A stretch of 64,000 nucleotides of DNA from Ligula intestinalis (lineage: Eukaryota > Platyhelminthes > Cestoda > Diphyllobothriidea > Diphyllobothriidae): assembly GCA_036362985.1 (NCBI GenBank), contig JAYGXS010000006.1, positions 13,693,249 through 13,757,248 on the forward strand, in the 5' to 3' direction. How positions within the stretch are numbered: the first letter of the stretch is position 1; every line of letters begins with the position of its first letter. A program made the translations under genes and the position numbers. The notes below the pieces were generated by a model, which searched no databases, was not told the DNA's origin, and saw only the letters and a list, made by a program, of their open reading frames with translations. Shown in pieces: positions 9,470-20,900 of this stretch.

Positions 9470-11860
9470 ATGCTGCAGTTTGCCGAGCAGAACCGACTGT
9501 TTGTTACCAACACATGCTTTCAGCATCGTCACAAACATCTACTGACTTGGTATTCGAACGATGGCCGTACCGCCAGTCAGATCGATTACATTCTAGTTGG
9601 TTCACGGTTTCACAGCTGGGTCCACGATAGCAGGTCGATGCGAGGTGCCGAAACTGGTAACGTCCACGGGTCTGACCATGTTCTCGTTCGCACACGCCTG
9701 AAGGTTCACCTCTCATCTGTGCCCAAACTGCCACGTGCGAGACGCCTTGATGTCGCCAAGCTCCGGCAAACCAACACTACCGAGGCTTTAAGCACAAAAA
9801 TCCAGTCCCGTCTTATGACCCAGGCTGACAACGAGGGCAGTAGCAAGTGGCCATCACTGAAGACATCCATATATGGGGCAGCTGAGAAGATTTTCGGATT
9901 CACTCAACGGCGCCGCAGTGACTGGATCAGCGGAAGAACCCTGCAGCTATCGGCCAAGATGACTCGAGCCAGGTCCCGGAACGATGCCTCCTTCCGCCAA
10001 CTTCGAAAGCTGACAGCAAAGTCGGCTAGAGATGACCGGCAGAAGTATTGGTCCGAAACGGCGACTTCTACGGAGCAGGCTTCTCATGTTGGTGACACCC
10101 GAAAATTGTACCAAATCATACGCCAGGTTAGTGGTAAGCCCCCGACACTCTGTGATTCTGTTCGCGATGTGAATGGAGGATTTATTGCCGACAACTCCGC
10201 CAAAGTTGATCGCTGGCGTGAACACTTCGAGTACCTACTCAACTTTGACGAACAACCCATCACACCCTCCCTCTCCTCCACAGCGGAGTTTCAATCCTCT
10301 CCTGCCTACGCAATATCGTATGACATCCCTTCCGAAGACAAAGTTACCGATGCAATGCAGAGGCTACGCAACAACAAAGTGTACGGAGAGGACGGTATTC
10401 CTGCAGAAATCTACAAGTCCTGTGTTGACACCTTTGCTCCTCGGCTCCATGAGGTGATTGTACAGGTGTGGCGAGAAGAGACCGTTCCCGATGACTGGGG
10501 CTCAGGTATCCTTGTACCTGTCCACAAGAAGGGAGATAAGACAAGATGCGAGAACTACCGAGGCGTAAGTCTTATCGATGTTGCTGCAACGATCTTCGCT
10601 GTTGTTCTTCTCAGGTGCTTCCAGTCTGTACGTGACTCCAGGACACGACCCAACCAAGCCGGATTCCGAGCTGGGCGTGGATGTGCGGATCAAATTTTCA
10701 CACTGAGGCGCACTCTAGAATTCCACCATAGCTACCAGCAACCGACGGCCGTTTGCTTCGTCGAATTTGCCGCCGCATTCGATTCCATCCATCGTGAGTC
10801 CCTGTGGCGAATAATGGAACTGGATGGAGTGCCGACCAAACTCATTGCGATGATTAAGGCCTACTATCGGTATACCACCGCACGAGTCCTGGTCCACAAC
10901 AATCTCTCTGGTGTCCGACAGGACTGCATCCTTTCGCCCATTCTGTTTAACTACGTCATTGACTGGATTCTCGGCAAAGCCCTACATGAAGAGGCCGGTG
11001 TTGAACTTGCACCCGGACGCCGACTAACTGATCCTGACTACGCCGATGATATTGCGCTGTTAGCCTCAAACTTTGATGGTCTACAGTCAGTAGTGTCGCG
11101 GTTAAATGAGATCGCTATGTCGGTAGGCATGTCCATAAGGTCCGGAAAGACGAAGTTGTTCTCGAGCTGCATCCCTGACCAGGAAAAGGCACCCCTGGGG
11201 ATTAATGGCCATCAACTTGAAGAAGTAGACAGCTTTAAATACCTCGGGGCGAGGCTGCTACCGAATGGGCAGAGCAAGGACGACATTGTCTCCTGTATCG
11301 ATGCTGCTCGCTGGGTTTTCTCAATCCTTCGAAAGCCCCTATGGATCCGACGTGACGTCTCCATCGCCACGAAGATTCGTGTATACCGTGCATCCATCCG
11401 GTCAGTCCTCCTCTATAGATGTGAATGCTGGGCTGTGCGCGCTGAAGATGAGCGAAGACTGGAGGTCTTTGACCGCCAGTGCCTGAGGACGATCCTAAGA
11501 GTTAAGTATAGCGACTTCATCTCAAATGAGACAGTCCGCATCCGCTACGATCGTATCACGAGGATATCTCAGGCCATTCAAGAAAGGCGACTGAGGTGGT
11601 TTGGACTCGTTCTCCGTCGTCCGCCCCACGAGCTTACCTATGCTGCCCTCGACCCGGCACCGCAGCCCACCTGGAAACGTCGAAGAGGAGGGCAACTGAA
11701 GACTTGGCTAGACATCGTCCGTCAAGACATTGAAGCAGTTCTTGGACCTATCTTTGGCCTCCGTCGCTGGAGAAGGGACTGGGTGGAGCTTTCGAGATCC
11801 GCTGCCGCCAATCGCCACGCATGGAGAGGTACCGTTCGTGACATCATTGAGGCCGGCTAG
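9470..11860 (+). CDS. RTE endonuclease C-terminus and reverse transcriptase, 796 codons
   Basis: Starts inside the endonuclease (QIDYILVG near residue 37, catalytic GSDH near residue 66) and continues through a basic linker into the reverse transcriptase. RT landmarks are KVYGEDGIPAEIYK (about 303), VPVHKKGDK (about 347), FRAGRGCADQI (about 400), motif A FVEFAAAFDS (about 430), motif B GVRQDCILSP (about 480) and motif C YADD (about 523). The C-terminal domain carries ERRLRWFG and the GLRRWRRDW region typical of RTE. Motif A has Glu where most elements have the first catalytic Asp, and motif B has Asp where Gly is usual. YADD is intact. The start at 9470 is simply the first Met after the upstream stop. 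Confidence 0.88.
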   Translation: MLQFAEQNRLFVTNTCFQHRHKHLLTWYSNDGRTASQIDYILVGSRFHSWVHDSRSMRGAETGNVHGSDHVLVRTRLKVHLSSVPKLPRARRLDVAKLRQTNTTEALSTKIQSRLMTQADNEGSSKWPSLKTSIYGAAEKIFGFTQRRRSDWISGRTLQLSAKMTRARSRNDASFRQLRKLTAKSARDDRQKYWSETATSTEQASHVGDTRKLYQIIRQVSGKPPTLCDSVRDVNGGFIADNSAKVDRWREHFEYLLNFDEQPITPSLSSTAEFQSSPAYAISYDIPSEDKVTDAMQRLRNNKVYGEDGIPAEIYKSCVDTFAPRLHEVIVQVWREETVPDDWGSGILVPVHKKGDKTRCENYRGVSLIDVAATIFAVVLLRCFQSVRDSRTRPNQAGFRAGRGCADQIFTLRRTLEFHHSYQQPTAVCFVEFAAAFDSIHRESLWRIMELDGVPTKLIAMIKAYYRYTTARVLVHNNLSGVRQDCILSPILFNYVIDWILGKALHEEAGVELAPGRRLTDPDYADDIALLASNFDGLQSVVSRLNEIAMSVGMSIRSGKTKLFSSCIPDQEKAPLGINGHQLEEVDSFKYLGARLLPNGQSKDDIVSCIDAARWVFSILRKPLWIRRDVSIATKIRVYRASIRSVLLYRCECWAVRAEDERRLEVFDRQCLRTILRVKYSDFISNETVRIRYDRITRISQAIQERRLRWFGLVLRRPPHELTYAALDPAPQPTWKRRRGGQLKTWLDIVRQDIEAVLGPIFGLRRWRRDWVELSRSAAANRHAWRGTVRDIIEAG

Positions 11861-11990
11861 ATCAGGCATGATCACAGCCGTAGCAAGTACAAGTAAGTTA
11901 GCGCGAAAGTGTCTACTTCCACGGAATGGGTCTTCCCGGCCTTGCAACTTCGTACGATCTCGTCCCTTCTCAGGAAAAAAATAATCGATG

Positions 11991-12149
11991 TCAGACTGAG
12001 GCTGTGAAATAACAGGGAGCTTGAAGGGAACCCTACTCCCGCCCAGGTCTATACGTCTTCTGTTGGCATTATGGCTTCCTGCGTCGATATGGGATTTGAG
12101 CAGACGTAGGAATGAGTTCGTTCTTAATTAACGGGAGTCAGTCATCTCA
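11991..12149. other. Spacer between two RTE copies
   Basis: No gene seen. It may be RTE 3' UTR or old flank. Confidence 0.3.
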
Positions 12150-13040
12150 GTGCTTGTCTGCATGAAGGGCGATACTACAAAATGTGAGAAGTACCATGAT
12201 ATGAACTTGATCAAGTTTGCTGCAAAGGTTTCGGTCATTGTTATATTCGGCTTATTTACTTATTTACTTGTATCGAACGAAACACAGCGAAGCTAGATTC
12301 GGAGTCGGACGTGGAAGCACCGACTAGATATTTACATCGTAGCGCATTCTCGAAGTCCGTCGAAGTTATCCACACCTGACGGCCGTCTGTCTGGTTTCCA
12401 ACAGGGTTGTATTTTGTTTCTTATTGTGTTTAGAAAGACCGTAAATTGGGTAGCGTAAGAGCACTACCGTCTTAAGAATTGATGGTTTGCGCTGCAAAGT
12501 TATTACAGTCTGTAGAAGGTATACAGGTCTGATATGATGTTACCATTCCCATAGATGTCTGCTTGTGCCGCATATCCGTATGGTCTTCCTGGATAGTTGC
12601 CAATGCTAGGCTGTGTACAAGGAATACAAACACTGTTGATGTTTGAATGTGTGAATCCTTCGAGGGAAGTTTAATAACTTGATATCGGATCGTTTAGTTC
12701 GTAGTCATTGCGACAATATCGCAAGGATACCCCAGGCCACCAAAGAAGAATAATGTAGTTGAGGCGTGGTTTTGTCGTCCAACTGGAGATTTAGATGTTA
12801 CTACGTTTGATCCTGCACTGTCGCCTCCTAGAGGCATCAAATAAGCGGTCATCTGAAAGCCTGGTCCATTTCGGTCTGCCTAGAAATGGGGTCGGTTCTT
12901 GAACTATCCTATTCGTTCTCCTTTGTCGGAGAAAAGAATGAGCCGAACCCTCCAGATCCAACGTTACCAACTGTCACGTATGGGAAGGTATAATTAACGA
13001 GATCGGCTAAATCAGGCATGGTCGCAACCGTACGAACTGC
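12150..13040 (+). mobile_element. Decayed RTE fragment (RT to 3' UTR)
   Basis: Nucleotide similarity to the element at 8570-11990 is visible in order. The segment around 12165-12240 matches the VPVHKKGDK-to-AATIFA region near 10520-10600, and 12300-12395 matches the FRAGRG-to-TAVCF region near 10660-10755. The segment around 13005-13035 matches the 3' UTR near 11862-11890. The fragment is internally shortened and has no open frame. Confidence 0.65.
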
Positions 13041-13858
13041 AAGTGAATGAGCAATAATTCTTGATGAGTTGCAAAACGACCTTCGTGAACAGCATCCAAT
13101 TTTCATTGGTATTTATATGAAGTTGGCAGCCTAGTAGAGGTCGATCGTACCCATCGTTATGTAATTGAGATAGTTTCGCCAAATTTGCGCCTTTTTCCAT
13201 CTCGTATATCCAACTAAGGTTAAGGAAACATCCTCTGTTAGTCAGTTTACAGTTGCTTTGGCCAAACGAGGACACTAAGATGATGTCTCCGAAACGGCCT
13301 AACATTCTGTAAAGCTATATCCAAGCAATAAACCCTTTACCCTAAGTCGAGGACTTAGTTTTACCGGGAACGCCTTCGCTGTTTGTGTAGAAGACCTCGT
13401 ATCTCGAACTCTAGTTCACGTCATTGAAATGCACTGCCGTTACCTGTTGTGTTGCTTTTGTGGACGTCGTCGCACCTTTCTAATTTGGCTGGTTGCTCAG
13501 AAATGGCCCTTTATTTGTCTTGTTTGTGTGCTTTATCCATGTGCTCCCCAATACCCACGAACAAAACAGCAGGTTACAATGCTCCTTAAATGATCGACTT
13601 TTTCACACTATATGGTCAATATTGTCAGGATAGAGAATTCTTGCATTTAAAGTACATTTGTCAGAGACTATGTGTTCTCTGTTGTGATCTACATTCTTCG
13701 AACAGACAACGAGTCAGTGAGTAGTATGAGTAGTGGAATCACGCAAGGGCTGTGTCTCAACTCTATGTTCGCTTATCTTAATTTTCTTGTCGTTAATAGC
13801 AATGTATAATTTCTTCGCACCACTGATTTATTTTTTCCCTTTTTGCTATCAAAAAGCC
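13041..13858. other. Upstream region of the GRIPAP1-like gene
   Basis: No coding exon was found here. The open frame of the first coding exon extends upstream to 13733 and would encode a hydrophobic leader, but the family start lines up with the Met at 13859. The promoter and any 5' UTR exon probably lie in this interval; no clear TATA box was identified. Confidence 0.4.
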
Positions 13859-14923
13859 ATGCAAACAAACATATCAGCCGAGGAGTTTGCCCGCTTTCAA
13901 AGTCAGCTTCTCGAGGTACGTCGACAGAAGTACTCTGCGGATGAGGCTCGTGAACGCGCCGAGAGGGGAGCCAAGCAGTTGGAGGCTTCACTTGCTGCCA
14001 AGTCCTGCGAACTAGCTGAAGTACTCAGCACTTTGTCGCGTGTCCAACGTGCTGGCGACATTGATAGCGTTGTGCGTGAGAACCAGGTACTGCGTCAGAA
14101 ACTCATCAACATTGAGTCGTCATTTCAACTACAGACTGCCACTCTCCGGGGGGAATGTGAGCGTCTGCAGTCTGATAATGCTGTCCTTCTATCATCACTA
14201 AAGCTTGCCGGGCGATCTCCTGAGGGTTGTTCAGTTACTGAAGAATTCTCCATGCAGACTGAGGAGAACTTTCCCATCTCATCGACTACTGCCTCACAAA
14301 CCGACCCTCCATTTACTCACCCCGCATGTTGTCAGACTAATCTCTCTTTTGGCGATTACACCCACCTTGAGGAAACCCTACAAGCTCGGGAGGCCTCACT
14401 GGCTGATCTGGAGATGCGACTGAACGACGCTAATCGACAACTGATAGAGGAAAAGATGCGGTGGGGCCAGCAGCACGATGACCTGACGGACCAGCTACAG
14501 GAACGAGAACGACAAGTTCAACGTCTGCAGGAGGAGTGTGAGGAGATAGCCAATGCGTTGGCCACTGCCCAGACCCGCCACGAGCGTGTTCAGCGAGACC
14601 TTCGTCGGCAGCTGGCTCGAGCATTAAGTCGTTTTAAGGGTTCCTCCTTTGCTGTCGGTGCTGAAACTGGCGGTGGCGTCTCTTCATCGACCTCTAGTCT
14701 AGTGCTCGTGAACTCACCGTCTTTGCCACAGTCTCAAACGCAACCAGTAGTCACCTGGAGGCGTAATACTGCGGAAACCGATGCCGCATCTAATCAATCC
14801 TTTAGTCTTTGCAATGCAATTGGTGTTGGTGGTGCTGGTGGCAGTGACGAAGCCTCCGAGGTATCTTCTATCAACAGTCCTCAAGAGGCGCCGACTGCCT
14901 CTTTCTCGGAAGAAGACTTTCGG
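13859..14923 (+). CDS. GRIPAP1: GRIPAP1-like exon 1 (355 codons)
   Basis: Starts at ATG 13859 and ends at CGG before a donor gtatgt (14924). Heptad-rich helices lie at about residues 8-115 and 175-270. The segment QRDLRRQLARAL near residue 248 resembles the family motif preceding the Ser-rich linker, and SSINSP/SFSEEDFR close the exon. The upstream open frame to 13733 would add a membrane-like leader not known in this family, so it was not used. Confidence 0.75.
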
Positions 14924-17900
14924 GTATGTTCTTACTAGCATTTACCTACTTGCCTACAACATCTCTTAACAATTTGACTGCGACGTGCGCCATCTGTGGT
15001 ACACGCAATATGGCAAACTACAGGCTATTTTTGGGAGTCGCAGTCAAAGTGTTAAGCTTGCTTTATCACCACTTTCGTTTGAACCTGTCACAAAGTATGC
15101 GCAAATTACTTGCAAGTGTAACCGGTACGGCTGTCTTTATGTCTGTCACGGGCTGTATCTCTCCACGCACTACGACTCGTGGCAGGATATTTGGACGGCT
15201 AGACCTATTCTTTTCGCCACCGGCGAAGACCGAATACTAAAGGTTTAAGAACCACTTCCATTTCTTGATAAACTGTGTCCAGCAAGCTTTTGACTTGGGT
15301 TCTTCTGCGGCACAAAAGCATCGAACTGAAGCCAGAAAAAACGCGCTTATGGGATGGATAACGAATTGTCTTAGTCGCAGTAATTGCGGACTGCCACACT
15401 TCAAACGATTTCGGTGTTCTTCAATCGAAGAATTATCCTCAAGCAACGGTAGTCAGATCTCTTTACTATTTCCTAATATTCCACACACACACACAGCCAG
15501 CATTCACAACCGTAGAGAAGGACTGTCCGAAGGGATGCCAGTCTTTGCGGCGATGGAAATATCGCGTCGAGCCCGTAGATATTCTCTAAGGTTGGAGAAA
15601 ACCAGTTGAGTCACGTCGGTATCACCCTACCTTCACAGTTTGGCAGCACACTCGTTCTGATTTTCGTGAAAAAGTATGCATCTTCGAGTTGATAGATATT
15701 TATTCCGAGTTATATCTTTTACTGGTTAGGGATACAGATTGAAAATACTTTTATATTCCCAGCGTTTATGGATAAGCCGATCGACTTAGCGACCTCATTC
15801 ACCTGTGACGCAATAGACTGTACATCACCAACATATGAAAATAGTATGGCAATATCGTTAGCATAATCGGCATCAGTCAGCCAGTGTCCGGGTGCAAACT
15901 CAGCACAGTCAACTTTGGCTAGGGCCCTCCCGAGACCCCCGGCAATGACATCGTGTGCTAGGATAGGTCACAAACGTAAACCTTGTCGAACGCTAGATCA
16001 GCTATCGGACGGTCAGTACTGATTTTTATGGATCAGAACTAGCGCGGTGGTGGAGTTATGGTAGGCCTTAATCATGACGAAGATTTTAGCCCATACACAG
16101 TCACAAGAAGTCACAGTGGACGGACTGGAACGCGGCGGCAAAGTCAAGAAAACAGACGAATTTCGTTTGTTTATAGTTGTGGTGGAATGCATGAATGTGC
16201 CTCAGTGTGAATTTCTGATCCGCACATCCACGCCCTGCTCAGAATCCGGCCTGGTCTGGCCTCGTTTTAGAGTCACGCGCAGCCCGGAATCGTCTGAGAT
16301 GGGCAGCAGCAAAGACTTTCGCATTAACTTCGGTGCGATTTACACTCCGGCCTCGTTTTTGGTTTCTCTTATCTCCCTTCCTGGGGACAAGGACAAGAAT
16401 ATCTGAGCTCCAGTCATCAAGAACGATCTCGTCTCTCAACAGTTATTCAATAATCCCATGGACTCAGGGTGCCAATGTCGACGCAGGGCTTTTAGATTAT
16501 ACTGCTGATACCGCCCTCCCTGGGTGCAGTGGCACTACGTAACCTTTATATTGCCTTAGCTATTTCTCCTTCCGAAGTGAGTTCCATAACACTGGATAGG
16601 TTGGACAGGAATAAAACTTCGCTGAAGAGGAGAACGAAGATATGCTGGGTTGAGTGTCGAAGCTTATAATCTGCTGGATGTGCTCACGCTTTAGGTTGAC
16701 CTTGGCCCAGTTATCAGCAATAATGCCGCCATTCATATTGCGAACGGTCACTTGGTGCAGAGGGCTTACCATTAATATGATGAATTATTCTGTAAGAGTC
16801 TTCTATTGTCTCTGACGATGTAGCTGCGGCACATTTCGAAACTTTAGGCGAATAAAAGTCTTGTCCCATTGATCAAGTCTGCTTCTCATTTTGGTAGAGT
16901 TTTCGAGTGTCACAAACATTTTACAAGTAAGCACTAGGTGAGAACTATTTTGATACACTCAGCAGCGCCGCAGTTACCTACTCATCAGAAGAACCTTGCA
17001 GCTGACTGCTCACACGGCCCTGGCCGAGTCTCACAACGATGTTTCATCTCGGCTACGGATGACTGTAAGAAATACTAGGCTGAAATACTGACCCAACATA
17101 TATCGAATTCGCCGCCCTGTTAGTGGTAAGCCCTCCGCATTGAGTTTCTGTTCGCCGCGCGAATGACAGCTTTATTGATCACAACTTGACCCAATTTAGC
17201 CGATAATGTGAGCATTTTGAGCAGTTTTGCAACTGTGACGGTCAACCCTTCCCACCCTCACTCTTCTATCGCGGTGTTTTATGGATGTTCAACCTACGAA
17301 GTGTTATGCGACTCACTTTTGCAGAAGGCTGTACGACCACAAGACATCCGGAGAGGACGGTATCCCCACTGAAAGCTATGCTCTAGCATCCTGGCTCTAT
17401 GACGTATTTGAAAAAATCATTGAGATGTGAATCCACTCCTGATAAGTGGGCTATGAAAGGCGTTGTGAGTCTCATCGCAGTTGTAAACCTCCGTCAGACT
17501 TTGGGTACCAGGTACCGGAAGTGTTTACGTATTTCAGCATCCAATACCCGGGGTCCGTTTACGGTTGAGTAGTCCAGCTTGCATACTTTTCGCTCGCACC
17601 ACTGGATAAGGGTTGCGCAGTGCGTCAGTTCCCGTGGACGTCTTATTTTGCACGAGGAAGGACACATGATGGTATTTATTGTCAAGCCCACGTAGCAAAA
17701 AATTACGACTATCTGGGAGATAGCAATTTATTTCAGCAGTAAACCGCAGCCTTTCCTTGTGGATTATTTCTGATGGTAATCCTTAATTCGTAGTAATTTT
17801 CGCTAAATGCAAACACCCTAAATGTCCATATTAATTGTAAAAAAATAGCTTATTGTGCAGGTGGCGCAGTCAAAAAGCTGACATTTGCTTTGCGTCGCTT

Positions 17901-20900
17901 AGCAAAAACCAGGTTATCGATCGGTGCAAAACTGTTTAGCAATCTCTGTACCATATGAGTTTATACCGACTCATAACGCCGTCGCACCGACTGTGCTTGC
18001 CCTTCTGCCCCCCACCCTTTCCTCCGGCACGCGCCTTCGTTTTTCTCTATTAACGCCTGCACTCCCGGTTTGTTTATGAGTTCTCAGAGCCGAGGGTTTA
18101 GCGTGACAGGCGCATAATGGCCATGCAGACCGCCGCACTCAATTAAGCCTATAGTCAGTTGTTAAGTTTATTATTTTTCCAAGTTACCGGCTTCCGGCTT
18201 AGCTGCCCCACATTTGCCGTCCAATGGAAGCACCATGGCGGTCTTTCTACGCATTGTGAGCTCGTCCAATGTGTTTCCTTTCTTCAATTCCGTCAAATGA
18301 ACGGCTGACTTGATTGCACAGGTGGTGCAATCAAAAGAGCCTTGACTCGCCTAGCAAAGACTAGGTTATCGACCGGCGCAAAATTATTTAGCAATGCCTG
18401 TACCGAATGTCTGTATGTGCTACAACCTGATGAATACACCCAGTGTAGCGTCCAGAAAATATACTTAATTAATTTTCGTCTCTTCACTGCACCATTTCTT
18501 ACCCAACAGCACTCTATTTCCGAAACAACAACAGGTTACGAAGAAAACAGACTGATGCGCGGGTTCGAATCCCGCCAAACGCCTCGAGTTTTTCACAATT
18601 GGATCAACTCAAAAAGAAGTACAAAATTAGGGCAAGACATGTGTTAACTAGGCTGCGCAATGTCACACGTGTGTGTAAATTCGGTGGCATGCCTAGGCAC
18701 GGGCATCATATTGGGCCAGCTCATTTCAAACATACGACGGCTGATCAACGCATATAGCGGACTGCGGCATAAAAGAGAGAGAAGAAAGTAAGGCTGACAC
18801 TGCGAAATCCTCTCCTATGGCACATTGATTCACTTCTTGCTTTACAAAAATTCTGACGCGGTAAAGTCGTGGCTTGGAATATAGCCAACCGACTGGATAA
18901 CTTATAGCGGTGAACTAGGTTAAACGACTCCCTTAGATCGTATCTATGGCACCCAGGTTGGATCTGTTGAGGATGTCCACATTCCTAAAAAGGGCACATA
19001 TGCGTGTTCCTGCCGTGTGCTCGTCATTGGCTGCGGCTGCAGTGCTCCCTCGTAACGTGAGTAGTCCATTTCTGCGACAAGTTAATCACCTCTTGTTATG
19101 TTTTCATCTTGAAACGCATTGGACAAAATGCGCACCACCGCGAGGCGGATGCCGCAATGTTACGAAATTTTCAGTACACGCTGTTGCGGCTGATCGCGTC
19201 TCGTTTGTCTGCTGTATTAGAGACAACAGTCGAAGACACACACACCATGCTTCTGTTGTGTATAAGATCGGGTTATAAGAGAGTCTGAGCCACTCTCTGG
19301 TTCTCTGAAAAGCTAGTCCATTGTGCGGGAACCAGGTAGCATGTGGCACACGTAGATGGACTGCTTAGTTCTGTCAACTTCTGATCGGAAGGACAGATTA
19401 CATATTAGCCTAACTGCTGGCCACTCGATGTGTCTGAACGACTTTCAGCAAAAAATAAGCAGAATCTCAGATCTATCGAATCGGTAGTCGCGGATCAGCA
19501 GCAAAAAAATGCTACCGGAGCGCAGGCAGCTGAGATCCGGCGCATCGCGACCGCCTCGCAAGATGCCACAAAACCCAATGAATGGACTTTGACATGGTGA
19601 TCGTAAACCGCCATTAAGTCGTCCTGTTGGGCATTACTGCCTTGTGATTCGGTTCTTAAGCACAGCGCTAGCACTTATACCCGCGAATATAGATTTAGAA
19701 CAACCATTGTGAACCCGCCTCAGACTCGTGAAATATATTCGACTACAGTATTACGATTCGTGCTACAGGGTCTGCAGGAACTGGAGTGCTCCGCTGCTCC
19801 GGTCCAGTCATGCGGAGGCTAGTAGTATGCGAGGTAGACTAATCAATCGGGAACAGATTCCTGGTATTGAGTGCTAGAATGTGCGACCATTCCTGGATCT
19901 AAAGCGGGACTGCGCACAGTTCTCATCGGTACAGCGTGGATGTCTGTTATTCGTCTGAGGTCAGAATTCCCGATTCTGGGTCCTGGAAAACAGATTTCCT
20001 AGGAGTCAACTCGCAATTGGCCTCCTACGACCAGGACCTGCGCAACTCATCTGACAGACACGGCATGGATCTCTCCCTCCCGCGTCCAGTGAACCATGCA
20101 CTATTTTCTTGAGAACCATTTAATGGCCTAATGACCTGCATGTTACTTGAGGGTAACTTAACGAGCATCTGCTGTTTCCGCATACACACCAATATAAGCT
20201 ACCGAACAGCGCGATAAATAAATGCAATCTACGCATCTGCGATGGTTAGTTAAACGACTCGCTGTTATCTGTCGAAGATGATCGAAAATGCAAGATGCAT
20301 AAGTACCGCTGCTCAAGGACCATGACTAGAGTTTCAAGTGTGGCTGTCCGCGCATGCTGCTACAACACTGCGAGATTACCTTAGGCCATCTATGATAGAC
20401 AACTAAGATAATTTAGCCACGTTTTTGCTATCCGCCCCACGAGCTCATTCTTGCTGCTCTCAGTCCGATGCCTTTGCCTACTTCGATGCGCCCAGGTGGA
20501 GGTCAAATCCGAACCTGGCTGGACATAATTTGTTACGATGTGGAAGTGGTTCTTGAATCTTCGGTATTCGATCTATCCAGGTGGCGAGATGACTCGATTA
20601 TGGTGTCCAGGTCCACTGTCGTAGATAGTAATGTGTGGAGAGGTACAATATATGGCATCATCTGGGCCGTCTACATCAGGGATTGTACCCCCCCCCCGCG
20701 CGTAGCTATCCGGGGCTACGGCTCTAGGTAGTCAATCTCATTGTCTTTTACAGCGATGCAGGCTAAGTAATGGTGACTCGATAACCACTTCTATCCGCGA
20801 TACAGCTACTTTAACAACGGTGAGTTCCTAAGACGAATGGCGAAAGCGTGCCTAAACCGCCTCAGTTGTCTTTCTTAGATGACCCGGAAGGTATCCTCGC

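Larger units (their letters stand above)
8570..11990 (+). mobile_element. RTE-clade LINE, near full length
   Basis: Non-LTR retrotransposon with an apurinic-type endonuclease followed by reverse transcriptase and the arginine-rich RTE C-terminal domain. There is no separate ORF1 and no RNase H. The proposed 5' end rests on a 110-bp stretch (8575-8690) that recurs at 19525-19640 in a second copy. After the stop codon the 3' UTR shares an atcaggcatg-type segment with a decayed copy near 13010. The RTE clade is common in flatworm genomes. The ends are estimates and no target-site duplication was found. Confidence 0.85.

Noticed and set aside
3301..11860. G-to-A hypermutation of the Gypsy and RTE copies (Cys to Tyr knuckles, a Trp-like codon turned to TGA, Gly to Asp in RT motif B)
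   Set aside because: Other lesions are of different types: YLDD to YLDE is a transversion, the remaining stops do not fit G-to-A, and two frameshifts are indels. Ordinary decay explains the mix better.
13733..13858. Signal peptide or membrane anchor at the N-terminus of the GRIPAP1-like protein
   Set aside because: The upstream in-frame extension is hydrophobic, but the family N-terminus starts at the Met at 13859 and the protein is expected to be cytosolic.
14926..15248. Extra GRIPAP1 exon or separate small gene directly after exon 1
   Set aside because: The frames overlap the 3' end of the - strand RTE copy and are its shadows.
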